Source of the DNA: Candidatus Woesearchaeota archaeon
Lineage (GTDB): Archaea; Nanobdellota; Nanobdellia; Woesearchaeales; JAUUYB01
Assembly (NCBI GenBank): GCA_030590605.1
Contig: JAUUYB010000006.1
Coordinates: 1-20,195 of the forward strand
Direction of reading: 5' to 3'
DNA length: 20,195 nt
Shown here: one piece after another, positions 1 through 7,954 of the stretch
Position numbering within the stretch: the stretch's first letter is position 1
Layout: each line of letters opens with the position of its first letter
Translations under genes and position numbers: made by a program
The notes under the pieces: generated by a model
Told to the model about the DNA's origin: nothing
The model's database searches: none
What the model saw: only the letters and a program-made list of their open reading frames with translations

Positions 1-536
1 ATAGCTTTCTCAAGAATCTCCTTATTCAGCTCGCGGAACTCTTCCTGGACATCTCCTATCGCTCCGATAATCGCGAGATGTGCAAGATCCTCATTTTTTT
101 TGTCTAATTCCTTGGCGAAGAGGTAAGCGACACCAGCACCAGATATCTCTTTTGATCCATCTATCCCAAAAGTGTGAGGGTTCAGATGGTGGATGGTCGA
201 TACTTGGGGCTCTTTTTCGATCACATGATGATCGAGCACGAAAATCGTCTTAGAAAGCTTCTCCAACTTGCTCATGTAACCAGAACCGAGGTCAGCGAAG
301 AAATAGATCTTCTGATCCTCCATCTCGATCTCTTTGATGAGCTTGTCTGTAAGATTCTGGACCACAGTCACTGAATAGCTGACGCCAGCCCTAAGAAACG
401 CTTTTACCAAGATAGAGCTAGCGCAGATCCCGTCACTGTCAAAATGCGCAATGATCCTGACCTGCTCTTTGCTGGCCTTCTTGAAAGATTGCGCAATTTC
501 TTTGGTACGCGCCCGAAATTCTTGCATTTTAGACAT
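1..536 (-). CDS. DHH-family phosphoesterase, RecJ-like (N-terminal part; runs off the window)
   Basis: Translating the minus strand from ATG at 536 gives an open frame to the window edge (about 178 residues). It begins MSKMQEFRARTKEIA and contains the DHH-family signatures in order: HFDSDGICAS (about residues 31-40, the HxDxDG metal-binding motif I), ADLGSG (about 81-86) and VLDHHV (about 99-104, the DHH motif). Known members of this family are metal-dependent (Mn/Mg) exonucleases or phosphodiesterases; archaeal RecJ-like proteins of this kind include GAN, which works with GINS and the replisome. The C-terminal DHHA1 substrate-binding region is outside the window, so nuclease versus nanoRNase-type specificity cannot be decided. 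The start overlaps the end of rpsO by 8 nt, which points to one operon and translational coupling. A second ATG at 527 (MQEF) is an alternative start. Confidence 0.85.
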   Translation of the reverse strand, partial: MSKMQEFRARTKEIAQSFKKASKEQVRIIAHFDSDGICASSILVKAFLRAGVSYSVTVVQNLTDKLIKEIEMEDQKIYFFADLGSGYMSKLEKLSKTIFVLDHHVIEKEPQVSTIHHLNPHTFGIDGSKEISGAGVAYLFAKELDKKNEDLAHLAIIGAIGDVQEEFRELNKEILEKA

Positions 537-981
537 ACATCTTTAAGGTTTTATCGTCGTACTTCCAATCGATAGCGAGTTTTCGTGTTCCCTTGTAGTA
601 CTTTACGAGCCGCCTGATCTTAGATTCAGTCAACTGCAGGCCTCTTTTTGCAGGCATGTCATGCCGGTTCTCTTCTAGATGTTTCTTGACATTGACAAGC
701 TTCTTGATGAGTGCGAGAAGATCGTCCGGAATTTCCGGTGCGAGCTTCTTTTCCTCGAGAATCTGAGTGATCTTCTTCTTGGTTATTGTCTTGACGTCAG
801 GGACGCCATATAAGTCCCTCAGCTGCATACCGATCTGTGAACTGGTCTTACCTTCTTTCCTCATCTTTAGGATAAGGGATTCGATCTCTTTGTCAGTCCT
901 TTCTACCCAGCTTGGGGCTACTTTCTTGCTAGGCTTAGTCGACCCAGCTTTTCCTTTCTTCCTTGAATACATTCGTGCCAT
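529..981 (-). CDS. rpsO: Small ribosomal subunit protein uS15
   Basis: A 150-residue basic protein that starts MARMYSRKKGKAGSTKPSKK and ends in DWKYDDKTLKMYV. It matches archaeal/eukaryotic uS15 (eukaryotic S13): an N-terminal basic extension, the SWVERTDKEIESLILKMRKEG segment, and the core helices with LTESKIRRLVKYYK (about residues 117-130), which bind the 16S rRNA central domain. Length is normal for the archaeal family. A strong Shine-Dalgarno (GGAGGTG) sits 7 nt ahead of the ATG, on a leader of about 85 nt if the TATA-like TTTAAAAA near 1097 is used. The downstream DHH gene overlaps its stop codon. The pairing of uS15 with a RecJ-like gene is common in euryarchaeal-type genomes. Confidence 0.96.
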   Translation of the reverse strand: MARMYSRKKGKAGSTKPSKKVAPSWVERTDKEIESLILKMRKEGKTSSQIGMQLRDLYGVPDVKTITKKKITQILEEKKLAPEIPDDLLALIKKLVNVKKHLEENRHDMPAKRGLQLTESKIRRLVKYYKGTRKLAIDWKYDDKTLKMYV

Positions 982-1033
982 TAATCAGCACCTCCATGGT
1001 TAAGTATCGAGAATATGAGTTATTATCTCCAGT

Positions 1034-1098
1034 GCAGGGAAGCTTTCACCGTCCTGCCTCTCGACCTGTGGTATGGGATGTTTGAGGGGTTTTTAAAG
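1034..1098 (-). promoter_or_regulatory. rpsO promoter and 5' leader hairpin
   Basis: On the minus strand a TATA-like TTTAAAAA (1097-1090) would place transcription start near 1067, leaving a leader of about 85 nt. The leader contains a 5-bp stem (GCAGG at 1057-1053 with CCTGC at 1038-1034) whose loop holds a smaller GAAAGCTTC palindrome. Bacterial uS15 represses its own mRNA through leader structures; whether the archaeal protein does so here is inference. The TTTAAA core is palindromic and could also drive transcription toward the GC-rich element on the plus strand. Confidence 0.35.
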
Positions 1099-1137
1099 GT
1101 TTTGGATTTTGATTTGTTTATGATTGGGTTTTTGTAT

Positions 1138-1252
1138 GCTATGCCCCCACCACTGAAGGCAGCAGACGGCCATCCGCTACGCGAATGTCCTACGCCTCAC
1201 CCCGTAGGGGGCAAGTCCCCCGAGGCGACCTGCGCCAGAGATGGTGGCTAGC
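1138..1252. ncRNA. Candidate structured RNA or GC-rich palindromic element
   Basis: This stretch is far richer in GC than its surroundings, has no convincing coding frame and folds into nested stems. From outside in: GCTA (1138-1141) with TAGC (1249-1252); CCACCA (1147-1152) with TGGTGG (1242-1247); GGC-GCAG (1158-1165, one bulged A) with CTGCGCC (1230-1236); GCCTC (1194-1198) with GAGGC (1222-1226); GGGGG (1207-1211) with CCCCC (1217-1221) around a CAAGT loop. TATA-like sequences lie on both sides: TTTTTAAAGG near 1090-1099 for the plus strand and CATAAAAG near 1270 for the minus strand, so the strand is open. I do not recognise it as tRNA, RNase P RNA or SRP RNA. A dispersed repeat is the main alternative. 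Confidence 0.4.
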
Positions 1253-1284
1253 TGACGCTATTCTTTTATGGAAAAAAAAGAAAA

Positions 1285-3957
1285 CTATAATTCCAGCTCT
1301 GCATACATCGAGTCTTCGTCGTGCTCCTTGATCGTGAATCCTCGCTTCTTGAACATATTGTGCATAGCGATGTTGTCTTTTAGGAATACTGCATACACTT
1401 TCCTGATGCCTCTTTTCCTAGCTATCTCCAATATGTAATCTGAGAACTTATTACCGAGTCCCTGATGCTGCCATGGGTCTCCCACAACTATCGCAAACTC
1501 TGCTGTGTGATTGAAAGGATCAGCGATAAGCCGTACAACCCCTGCCATCTTCTTCTGGTCTTTTTCTGTCACTTCAGCTATAATCGCGATCTCACGATCA
1601 TAATCGATCTGAGTGAACCTAATGAGAAGTTCGTGGGTTATATCCTTGATCAGATGAAAGAACCTGTACCTTTGAGTCTCCTCAGAGAAAGTCTTGAACA
1701 TCTCTGCTTCGAGAGGTTCGTCCTCAGGCTTGATCGGTCTCAATAATGCTTCTGAGCCATCTTTCATCTTGTACTTCGTGATATACTCTTTAGGGTAAGG
1801 AGAGATGACCATGTGTGAATATGGTTTTTGGTCTCTGCCATTCTTGTCTAAGATGATTTTCGCATCAAGAACAACACCGCCGTCCTTATCTACTCCGAAC
1901 GGATTGATATCTATCTCCATTATCTCAGGAAAATCCATAACTAAGTAAGCAAATTTGTAGAGAAGGACCTGGATTGCCTTGATATCTACTCCTTCCATCC
2001 CCCTATACCCTTTCAGGAGACTGTAAATCTTAGTCTCTTCTATCAATCTTTTGGAAAGAGCCATATTAAGCGGCGGAAGCCCGACATTCGTGTCCTTGAA
2101 CACCTCGACTGCGACGCCTCCCATCCCGAACACGATAACCGGTCCGAATATCCTGTCTTTCTTGCAACCGATAAGCAGTTCGTACTTCTTATCAATCATC
2201 TGTTCGACAAAGATCCCATGGATATCTGCATCCGGTGCTTTGGCCTTAGATGATGCCATGATCTCATCAAATGTGGTTTTTACTTCTGCTTCATCCTTGA
2301 TGTCGACCTTGACCCCTCCCACATCAGTCTTGTGCAGGATATCAGGGGATACTATCTTCATCACGACAGGGAATCCGATCTTTGCTGCTTGAATCGCAGC
2401 GCTTTCCCGGTCATTCACCAACATATAATCCGTTACCGGAATCTCATAGTTCGCAAGCACCCGTTTTGCTTCAGGTTCGGTCATGATGAATCTCCCTTGA
2501 TCCATGATATCGTTTATCATCTCGCGGTTTTCATCGGTACGAGGAGAGATAGCATGAGGGATAGTGGCAGGAGTCTCGTATATCATCTCAAGGTTCTTAG
2601 AAAAATTGGACATCGTGATGAAACATTGGATAGCTTTCTCAGGTTCAGGATACTCAGGGATACCTCCTGCTTTCAAAATGTCCATGCCATCTTTTACATC
2701 CTCTTCTCCCATCCAAGATGTAAAGATAGGTTTACCACGTGAATCTATCTTAGTCAATTCAGATGCGACTTTGCCTGGGTCTGTCATCTCCTGAGGAGTC
2801 AGGATAACGAGCATACCATCGACACCTGGATCCTTGATCACTTCCTCAACTGATCTCCGATATCTTTCAGGGTCTGCATCTCCAAGTACATCTACAGGAT
2901 TTCCTTGGCTCCACGCACCAGGAAGGAACTTATCGAGGCGAGCTATTGTCTCTTTTGAAAGTTTCGCGAGGACACCACCCTTCTCAATCAAAGAATCAGT
3001 CGCTATCACACCAGGACCGCCGGCATTGGTAACGATCGCTAATCTATTTCCTTTGGGCCGAGGCTGCATAGCCAAAGTCTGGGCGGTGTCGAACAACTCA
3101 CCTATCGTATCCACCCTCATTATGCCTGCCCTCTTGAACGCTGCATCATAGACTGCATCGTCTCCGGCCAAGCTTCCAGTATGGGATCTTGCAGCATCTG
3201 CGCCTTCCTGACTCTTTCCTGCCTTGAGAATGATTATTGGTTTAGTCCTGGCGAAAGCACGTGCAGCAGACAGGAACTTCCTCGCGTTTTCAAGGGACTC
3301 CATATAGATCAGGATGCTTGATGTCTCTGGGTCGTTTCCGAAATAATCAATCAGATCATGGAATCCGACATCAATCATCGAGCCGATAGATACGAAATAA
3401 GAAAATCCGACATTATGGGAGATTGACCAGTCAAGGATCGCTGTACAGAGCGCACCGGACTGTGAAATGAATGCGATCTTACCCTGAAGTGCGTTCTTTG
3501 ACGCGAAACTAGCATTTAGACCTGTTTTTGGGCGCAGGAATCCAAGACAATTAGGTCCGATTATCCTCATACCATACGACTTGGTCTTCCTGAGGAGATC
3601 ATCGCACATCTGCTGTCCATCTTTCCCTATCTCCTTGAATCCAGCAGAGATAATAATGACACTCTTTATTCCCGCAGCTCCGCATTCATCAATGATACCC
3701 GGAACAGTCTTTGCAGGAGTCGCGATAATCGCCAGATCGATATCATCAGGGATATCAGACACGCAAGGATACGCTTTGACACCAAGTATGCTTTTCCTCT
3801 TCGGATTCACTGGATAGATGATCCCGTCAAAATCTCCTCCTACAAGGTTCCTTAACAGGGCGTGGCCGACGCTTCCTTTCTTCGCAGTCGCACCGATGAC
3901 TGCAATAGTCTTCGGGTCAAACATACTATTAAGATTCTCAAATCCGTTCATCATCAT
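1285..3957 (-). CDS. NDP-forming acyl-CoA synthetase fused to a GNAT acetyltransferase (Pat/PatZ-like)
   Basis: An 890-residue protein with four visible parts: a CoA-binding Rossmann domain (about residues 10-140, IAVIGATAKKGSVG); a succinyl-CoA-ligase-like domain with SHTGS (His259, the usual phospho-histidine position); an ATP-grasp domain (about 475-705, ILHKTDVGGVKVDIKDE); and a C-terminal GNAT domain (about 735-890) with the acetyl-CoA loop WQHQGLG (829-835). Order and length match bacterial Pat/PatZ protein lysine acetyltransferases, whose synthetase part is thought to be inactive. Here the histidine is kept, so ADP-forming acetyl-CoA synthetase activity (acetyl-CoA + ADP + Pi to acetate + ATP) is also possible. 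It is the last gene of the tmk operon; its start overlaps the stop codon of the deacetylase gene, and three ATG codons stand in a row at the start. Confidence 0.9.
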   Translation of the reverse strand: MMMNGFENLNSMFDPKTIAVIGATAKKGSVGHALLRNLVGGDFDGIIYPVNPKRKSILGVKAYPCVSDIPDDIDLAIIATPAKTVPGIIDECGAAGIKSVIIISAGFKEIGKDGQQMCDDLLRKTKSYGMRIIGPNCLGFLRPKTGLNASFASKNALQGKIAFISQSGALCTAILDWSISHNVGFSYFVSIGSMIDVGFHDLIDYFGNDPETSSILIYMESLENARKFLSAARAFARTKPIIILKAGKSQEGADAARSHTGSLAGDDAVYDAAFKRAGIMRVDTIGELFDTAQTLAMQPRPKGNRLAIVTNAGGPGVIATDSLIEKGGVLAKLSKETIARLDKFLPGAWSQGNPVDVLGDADPERYRRSVEEVIKDPGVDGMLVILTPQEMTDPGKVASELTKIDSRGKPIFTSWMGEEDVKDGMDILKAGGIPEYPEPEKAIQCFITMSNFSKNLEMIYETPATIPHAISPRTDENREMINDIMDQGRFIMTEPEAKRVLANYEIPVTDYMLVNDRESAAIQAAKIGFPVVMKIVSPDILHKTDVGGVKVDIKDEAEVKTTFDEIMASSKAKAPDADIHGIFVEQMIDKKYELLIGCKKDRIFGPVIVFGMGGVAVEVFKDTNVGLPPLNMALSKRLIEETKIYSLLKGYRGMEGVDIKAIQVLLYKFAYLVMDFPEIMEIDINPFGVDKDGGVVLDAKIILDKNGRDQKPYSHMVISPYPKEYITKYKMKDGSEALLRPIKPEDEPLEAEMFKTFSEETQRYRFFHLIKDITHELLIRFTQIDYDREIAIIAEVTEKDQKKMAGVVRLIADPFNHTAEFAIVVGDPWQHQGLGNKFSDYILEIARKRGIRKVYAVFLKDNIAMHNMFKKRGFTIKEHDEDSMYAELEL

Positions 3958-4895
3958 TCCCCTAAGTTCTTCATGAGGAGATCCATCCTGAGATTGTACT
4001 CGTCATGGACCTGGATCATGGAGTCTGTGCTTTCCTCTTTGAATTGCTGAGGCTTGCCGTTCACTCCGTCAAGAAAATTATGTATGCACTTACTTAATAT
4101 CTCGACATTATATCCTCCTTCAAGCGTCGCGAATACATCCTTAAAATTTTCTTTCAACATCTTGCCTACTTCATAGAATGGATTCAGAGAGATACGCAGA
4201 TCCAATACAGGATCATGTTGGTGAGCATCGAATCCTGCTGAGACCGCCACTATGTCAGGATTGAATCTTTTTGCTATCGGAAGAGTGCGTTTGATCGCGT
4301 CAAGGAAGATATCATCACCTGAATCTTTCGGAAGAGGTATTGGAATCGTAAAACCTTTACCAACCCCTTCTCCGATCTCCTCAACGTTACCTAATCCCGG
4401 AAATGCAGGATATTGATGGAGTGACCAATACATTACTTTATCTGAGCTGTAGAAGAACTTCATCGTGCCATCTCCGAGATGCCCATCGAAATCAAAGATC
4501 AGAACGCGTTTTCCTTCATCTACCAGTTTTTTTACTGCTATGCTGATATTATTGAAAAGACAGAAACCGCTTGACCTGTCTGGATGGGCGTGATGCCCAG
4601 GCGGTCTGACAATAGCGAACCCTCCTGTCTCTGAAGCCTTAACAGTCGCCCCGACTGCGTGTACAGCAGCATTATAGGATCCTTGGGAAGTCATGGTATC
4701 CGGATCTAGGAGCGCGCCTTTTGATGAGAGATCCTTGACACGGTCGATATAGTGTCTCGTGTGGAAAAGCTCAAGGAATTCCTCGCCATCAGGGACATCT
4801 GACTCAGCGAATCCCAGATTCTCTATCCTTTTCGCGTTCTCAGGATGCATACCTGTATCATGCTCAAGGAAAATCTTGTTTGTTATCGGTTTCAT
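3954..4895 (-). CDS. Histone deacetylase-family amidohydrolase (AcuC/HDAC-like)
   Basis: A 313-residue, zinc-dependent deacetylase of the arginase/HDAC fold. Visible motifs are RPPGHHAHP (catalytic pair His101-His102), DFDGHLGDGT (zinc ligands Asp137 and His139), SAGFDAH (zinc ligand Asp223) and LEGGYN (catalytic Tyr262), so the active site looks complete. Substrates of this family include acetyl-lysine in proteins, acetylpolyamines and other small amides. I chose ATG at 4895: it forms an ATGA overlap with the yggS stop and has GAGG upstream, whereas the longer frame to 4937 would overlap yggS by 46 nt with residues that do not look like the family. Its stop overlaps the start of the Pat-like gene, which makes proteins, including acyl-CoA synthetases, a plausible substrate (inference). 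Confidence 0.93.
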   Translation of the reverse strand: MKPITNKIFLEHDTGMHPENAKRIENLGFAESDVPDGEEFLELFHTRHYIDRVKDLSSKGALLDPDTMTSQGSYNAAVHAVGATVKASETGGFAIVRPPGHHAHPDRSSGFCLFNNISIAVKKLVDEGKRVLIFDFDGHLGDGTMKFFYSSDKVMYWSLHQYPAFPGLGNVEEIGEGVGKGFTIPIPLPKDSGDDIFLDAIKRTLPIAKRFNPDIVAVSAGFDAHQHDPVLDLRISLNPFYEVGKMLKENFKDVFATLEGGYNVEILSKCIHNFLDGVNGKPQQFKEESTDSMIQVHDEYNLRMDLLMKNLGE

Positions 4896-5515
4896 GAAAA
4901 TAACCTCGTCCCTATGCGAACCATAGTGCTTCCGCACTCGATGGCCTCATGATAATCTCCGCTCATCCCCATCGAAAGCGTGTCGATGTCCTTGATCTTT
5001 TCAAATAATCTTTTCATCTGCCTGAAATATGATCTGGGATCCTTTCCTTGGGGTGCGATGCACATCAGACCTCTTATCTTTATCCCTTCATACTCCTTTA
5101 TCTGTGTTATGAAACTCTCTACCTTGTCAGGAGGGATGCCTGATTTCTGAGGTTCCATCCCGATGTTGACCTGGATGTGTATGTCGATGATCTTGCCTTC
5201 TTTGATCGCTTGGTCTGACACCTTTTTTGCGATCTTCACGCTGTCTATCGAATCGATCCAGTCAAAATATTTGACCGCATCCCTGACCTTGTTCGACTGA
5301 AGATGTCCTATCATATGCCATTTGGCGTCGATCGATCCGATCTTCGGAATCGCTTCTTTTACCCTGCTCTCACCGAAAACCCGTTGACCTGCATCAAATA
5401 GTTCTTTTATCTCTTTGATCCCGACATATTTTGTGACTGCGACAAGAGCGGTGTCACCTATCTCTTTCCTGATACCTGAAAGATTGGCTACAATAGATCG
5501 CTTACCTTCTCCCAT
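4892..5515 (-). CDS. YggS/PROSC-family PLP homeostasis protein
   Basis: A 207-residue protein of the pyridoxal-5'-phosphate-binding YggS/PLPBP family (alanine-racemase N-terminal-like TIM barrel). The PLP lysine is in LVAVTKY (Lys29). Other family landmarks are VFGESRVKEA, WHMIGHLQSNKV (about residues 66-77), the IQVNIGMEPQKSGI stretch, LMCIAP, and the C-terminal SMGMSGDYHEAIECGSTMVR with IGTRLF. Known role: binding and buffering PLP, with no proven enzymatic reaction. The ATG at 5515 lies inside tmk (28-nt overlap); there is no better in-frame start before the conserved region. The downstream deacetylase starts on its stop codon, so the operon is translationally coupled. Confidence 0.94.
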   Translation of the reverse strand: MGEGKRSIVANLSGIRKEIGDTALVAVTKYVGIKEIKELFDAGQRVFGESRVKEAIPKIGSIDAKWHMIGHLQSNKVRDAVKYFDWIDSIDSVKIAKKVSDQAIKEGKIIDIHIQVNIGMEPQKSGIPPDKVESFITQIKEYEGIKIRGLMCIAPQGKDPRSYFRQMKRLFEKIKDIDTLSMGMSGDYHEAIECGSTMVRIGTRLFS

Positions 5516-6138
5516 ACTCTCTTCGCCACACTATCCTTATCAAGGAGCCTGCCATCTTCGACGCATTCTACACGGGTCCATCCAGAGCCCTTGCAAAGCT
5601 CATGATATGCATCATATGCATTCCTCAAATGATCGATATCCTGTTCGTGGATATCTCTTCCATCAGTATAATCCCTTTTTCCTTTTTTGTCCACAAGAGT
5701 CTGCCCGATCTCAGGCGGGACATCCAGGAAAATGTTAAGGTCAGGTCTTGGAATCCCGAATATACCGTATTCCAGGTCATCCAGCCAATCGAGAAATTCC
5801 TTTCGTTTCTTGGGATCAGCTATCTTTCCTGCCTGATGCCCTTGGTTCGCTGATACGTACCTGTTACAGATGATAATGCCCTCAGCCTGTTGCATATCCT
5901 TTTTTGCAGCGAACCTGTCAATAGCATAGAGAATAGATGCAGCTTTCGGATTCACTTCGTCAGCACTGCCGAACTCCCCGTTCAAGTATTCTTCAATCAG
6001 TCTTGCAGAAGGATTTCCATACCTCGGGAAATCGAAAACACTGACCTTCTTCCCTGCTTCTTCAAGTTTTTTCTTCAGGAGTCCAGTCTGTGTAGCTTTT
6101 CCGCTTCCGTCAGTCCCATCAATGACGATGAATGTCAT
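5488..6138 (-). CDS. tmk: Thymidylate kinase (dTMP kinase)
   Basis: A 216-residue P-loop kinase that phosphorylates dTMP to dTDP. The Walker A loop is IDGTDGSGKATQ (about residues 6-17); FDFPRYGNPS (about 36-45) corresponds to the DR(Y/F)P-like dTMP-binding loop; NRYVSANQGHQAGK (about 94-107) is the DRY-equivalent and base-contacting segment; FLDVPPE and the lid KKGKRDYTDGRDIHE follow. Length is normal. First gene of the tmk-yggs-deacetylase-Pat operon. A TATA box (TTTAAATA, 6169-6162) lies 30 nt upstream of the ATG with no Shine-Dalgarno, so the mRNA is probably leaderless. Confidence 0.95.
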   Translation of the reverse strand: MTFIVIDGTDGSGKATQTGLLKKKLEEAGKKVSVFDFPRYGNPSARLIEEYLNGEFGSADEVNPKAASILYAIDRFAAKKDMQQAEGIIICNRYVSANQGHQAGKIADPKKRKEFLDWLDDLEYGIFGIPRPDLNIFLDVPPEIGQTLVDKKGKRDYTDGRDIHEQDIDHLRNAYDAYHELCKGSGWTRVECVEDGRLLDKDSVAKRVWEKVSDLL

Positions 6139-6160
6139 GGTTTTAGGTGGGGGTTCAGTC

Positions 6161-6170
6161 GTATTTAAAT
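6161..6170 (-). promoter_or_regulatory. TATA box of the tmk operon (leaderless)
   Basis: ATTTAAATAC on the minus strand. Its TTT begins about 30 nt before the tmk ATG at 6138, the distance at which archaeal transcription would start at or next to the start codon. Confidence 0.6.
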
Positions 6171-6198
6171 CTTAGGGTAAAGTCTTGTGAGTAAAGGT

Positions 6199-6210
6199 AT
6201 ATTTATAAAT
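6199..6210 (+). promoter_or_regulatory. TATA box of the transglutaminase-like gene (leaderless)
   Basis: TATATTTATAAAT-like sequence on the plus strand. Its TTTATAAA starts at 6202, 30 nt before ATG 6232. It lies downstream of the GTG at 6187, which argues against that longer start. Confidence 0.6.
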
Positions 6211-6231
6211 TTGAATCTTATTGGATGTGTA

Positions 6232-7311
6232 ATGAAGATAATGAAGCTTATTTTTTTTGGAATTATTCTGGTAGTGTTAGGGTTTGAATTAGTTAAGTAT
6301 TTAGAAAAACCTATCCATTATGATGATGAGAGATATCAACAAGAGGACCCTGTTATCGTAAAAGCAGAACCATATCTAAATAAAATTGTGTTTGAAGATA
6401 TTGAATTAAGGAGTTTAGCATCTTCAAATACCCAAAAGTGCAGTTCTGGAAATAAGGAATGTCAATTAAATGAAATATTCCGTTATGTCGTTGATAATTA
6501 TGATTACTATACTGATCCAAGGAGTGGGGAGTATATCCAGTCTCCGGAGGATACGATCAAGGTAATGGGAGGGGATTGTGAAGATCTGACAATATTAATG
6601 ATATCATTGCTTGAAAATTTAGGGTTCAAAACTTATTTGGTGCTGACTGACAACCATGCGTATGCTCTTGCTTGTGGAGTTGATACAACTGAGTTATGGG
6701 TATATGCCAAACAAAGCATCATTGAAATCGCTGCTTTAGACTTAGGAGAATCCAGTGAGTATGATGTGGAAATCAAGTCAGGAACTCTTTTTTTGAAAAA
6801 GGAAATTGAACAAACTATGGCATTAGATTCAGGGGATATATGGTATTATGGGGGGGACGGTTCAAGTTTCAAAGAACCAATCCAATATATGGATATAGGA
6901 TATTCAATATCTTCTTCTGCGCCTCTGGATATTTATTTTGTTCCATCAAATGAAGAACAATCAAAAATCGCCAATAAGGAAAGTTTTTCCCATTATCCTT
7001 CATGTCATAAACAAAGCATCCTTCAAGTGACTGATTCTTGTGATTCCTTTGATAAACGAGGTGGAATAATCTTAATAAATGCGGATTCTGAAAACAGGGC
7101 CACGGTAAATATCAATTTAGAATATTTTTATGCATATTCAACACAAAATGTATTTTCTGGACAGAATATATCATATTATACAATTGACGGGGAAAAATGT
7201 GTTGTTCTCGAGGCAACATCCGGGAAATACGGGTTTCCAGGATATGATTCAACAGATGGAGAAAAGATAGCGGTTGACTCAGTTACAAAAGAGTATATGC
7301 ATTTGAGTTAG
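6232..7311 (+). CDS. Membrane-anchored transglutaminase-like domain protein
   Basis: I start this gene at ATG 6232 (359 residues) because the TATA box lies exactly 30 nt upstream; the GTG at 6187 would be upstream of that box. Residues about 5-22 (KLIFFGIILVVLGFELV) form a signal anchor, so the rest is probably outside the membrane. A transglutaminase-like papain-fold core is visible: IFRYVVDNYDYYTDPR (about 82-97), GGDCEDLTILMISLLENLGF with the nucleophile Cys116, and TDNHAYAL with His142. Such domains occur in archaeal surface proteins, often as proteases or inactive binding modules; substrate unknown. The C-terminal 200 residues are not recognised. The gene is clearly more AT-rich, with more TTA and AAA codons, than its neighbours, which suggests acquisition or relaxed selection. 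Confidence 0.72.
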   Translation: MKIMKLIFFGIILVVLGFELVKYLEKPIHYDDERYQQEDPVIVKAEPYLNKIVFEDIELRSLASSNTQKCSSGNKECQLNEIFRYVVDNYDYYTDPRSGEYIQSPEDTIKVMGGDCEDLTILMISLLENLGFKTYLVLTDNHAYALACGVDTTELWVYAKQSIIEIAALDLGESSEYDVEIKSGTLFLKKEIEQTMALDSGDIWYYGGDGSSFKEPIQYMDIGYSISSSAPLDIYFVPSNEEQSKIANKESFSHYPSCHKQSILQVTDSCDSFDKRGGIILINADSENRATVNINLEYFYAYSTQNVFSGQNISYYTIDGEKCVVLEATSGKYGFPGYDSTDGEKIAVDSVTKEYMHLS

Positions 7312-7365
7312 TATTTCGGCACGTCTGTTTGAGGTGTATGAACCCTTTCTGCGTCCATTCAGTAA

Positions 7366-7377
7366 CATTTAAATAAA
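7366..7377 (+). promoter_or_regulatory. TATA box of the MscS-like gene (leaderless)
   Basis: CATTTAAATAAA on the plus strand; TTTAAATA starts at 7368, 31 nt before ATG 7399. No Shine-Dalgarno precedes that ATG. Confidence 0.6.
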
Positions 7378-7398
7378 CTCAGAAACACTTTGCTTTTC

Positions 7399-7953
7399 AT
7401 GGCAGTCGTGGCTGATATAATAAAGATAGTGAAGGATGTGCTCTCTGCGTTCACATCACAGATAATAGTCGCAACTATCATAGTTCTCATAGGATTTATC
7501 ATAGGGAAGATCGTCGGCAAGGTGATCCAGCATGCACTCCATGAGGTAGAGCTCAACAAGATCATGAAGAAAGTTACGAACCTGAATCTCCACATAGAAG
7601 AGATGATAAGCGGGTTCCTGACATATTTCATCTATTTTATCGCTGTCGTGATGGCTCTTCGCCATCTTGGACTTGCGACAGACATCCTGAACATATTATC
7701 AGGAGCGATCATATTAGTCATCATATTATCTGTACTGCTCGCTATCAAGGACATCATACCTAATATCATTTCAGGCATCATCATAAACCACAAGAAATTC
7801 CTGAATGTCGGAGATAATATCAAGGTAAATAAGATGCAGGGGAAGATAACAGAGATCGGTCTGACTGAACTCATTATCAAAGCAAAAAATGGAGATGTCA
7901 TACGTATCCCTAATTCTATAATAACCAATTCTGAAATAGTGAAGAAAAAGTGA
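7399..7953 (+). CDS. Small MscS-family mechanosensitive channel-like protein
   Basis: A 184-residue protein with three hydrophobic segments (about residues 20-42, 70-90 and 95-118), then the MscS pore-helix and beta-domain signature: DIIPNIISGIIINHKKF, VGDNIKVNKMQGKITEIGL and DVIRIPNSIITNSEI (about 160-178). MscS homologues open under membrane tension to release solutes. It ends right after the beta domain and lacks the alpha/beta C-terminal domain of E. coli MscS, so it is a minimal form. ATG 7399 is preferred over TTG 7390 because of the TATA-to-start distance. It converges with the UPF0147 gene; the two stop codons are 1 nt apart. Confidence 0.88.
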   Translation: MAVVADIIKIVKDVLSAFTSQIIVATIIVLIGFIIGKIVGKVIQHALHEVELNKIMKKVTNLNLHIEEMISGFLTYFIYFIAVVMALRHLGLATDILNILSGAIILVIILSVLLAIKDIIPNIISGIIINHKKFLNVGDNIKVNKMQGKITEIGLTELIIKAKNGDVIRIPNSIITNSEIVKKK

Positions 7954-7954
7954 T

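Noticed and set aside
1015..1251. 78-codon open frame on the plus strand across the rpsO leader and the GC-rich element
   Set aside because: It has no family resemblance, its end is the palindromic block, and stem structure explains the sequence better than coding.
1138..1252. GC-rich element as an intron-bearing or split tRNA
   Set aside because: No D-arm, anticodon arm or TTCRANY-type T-loop could be placed on either strand.
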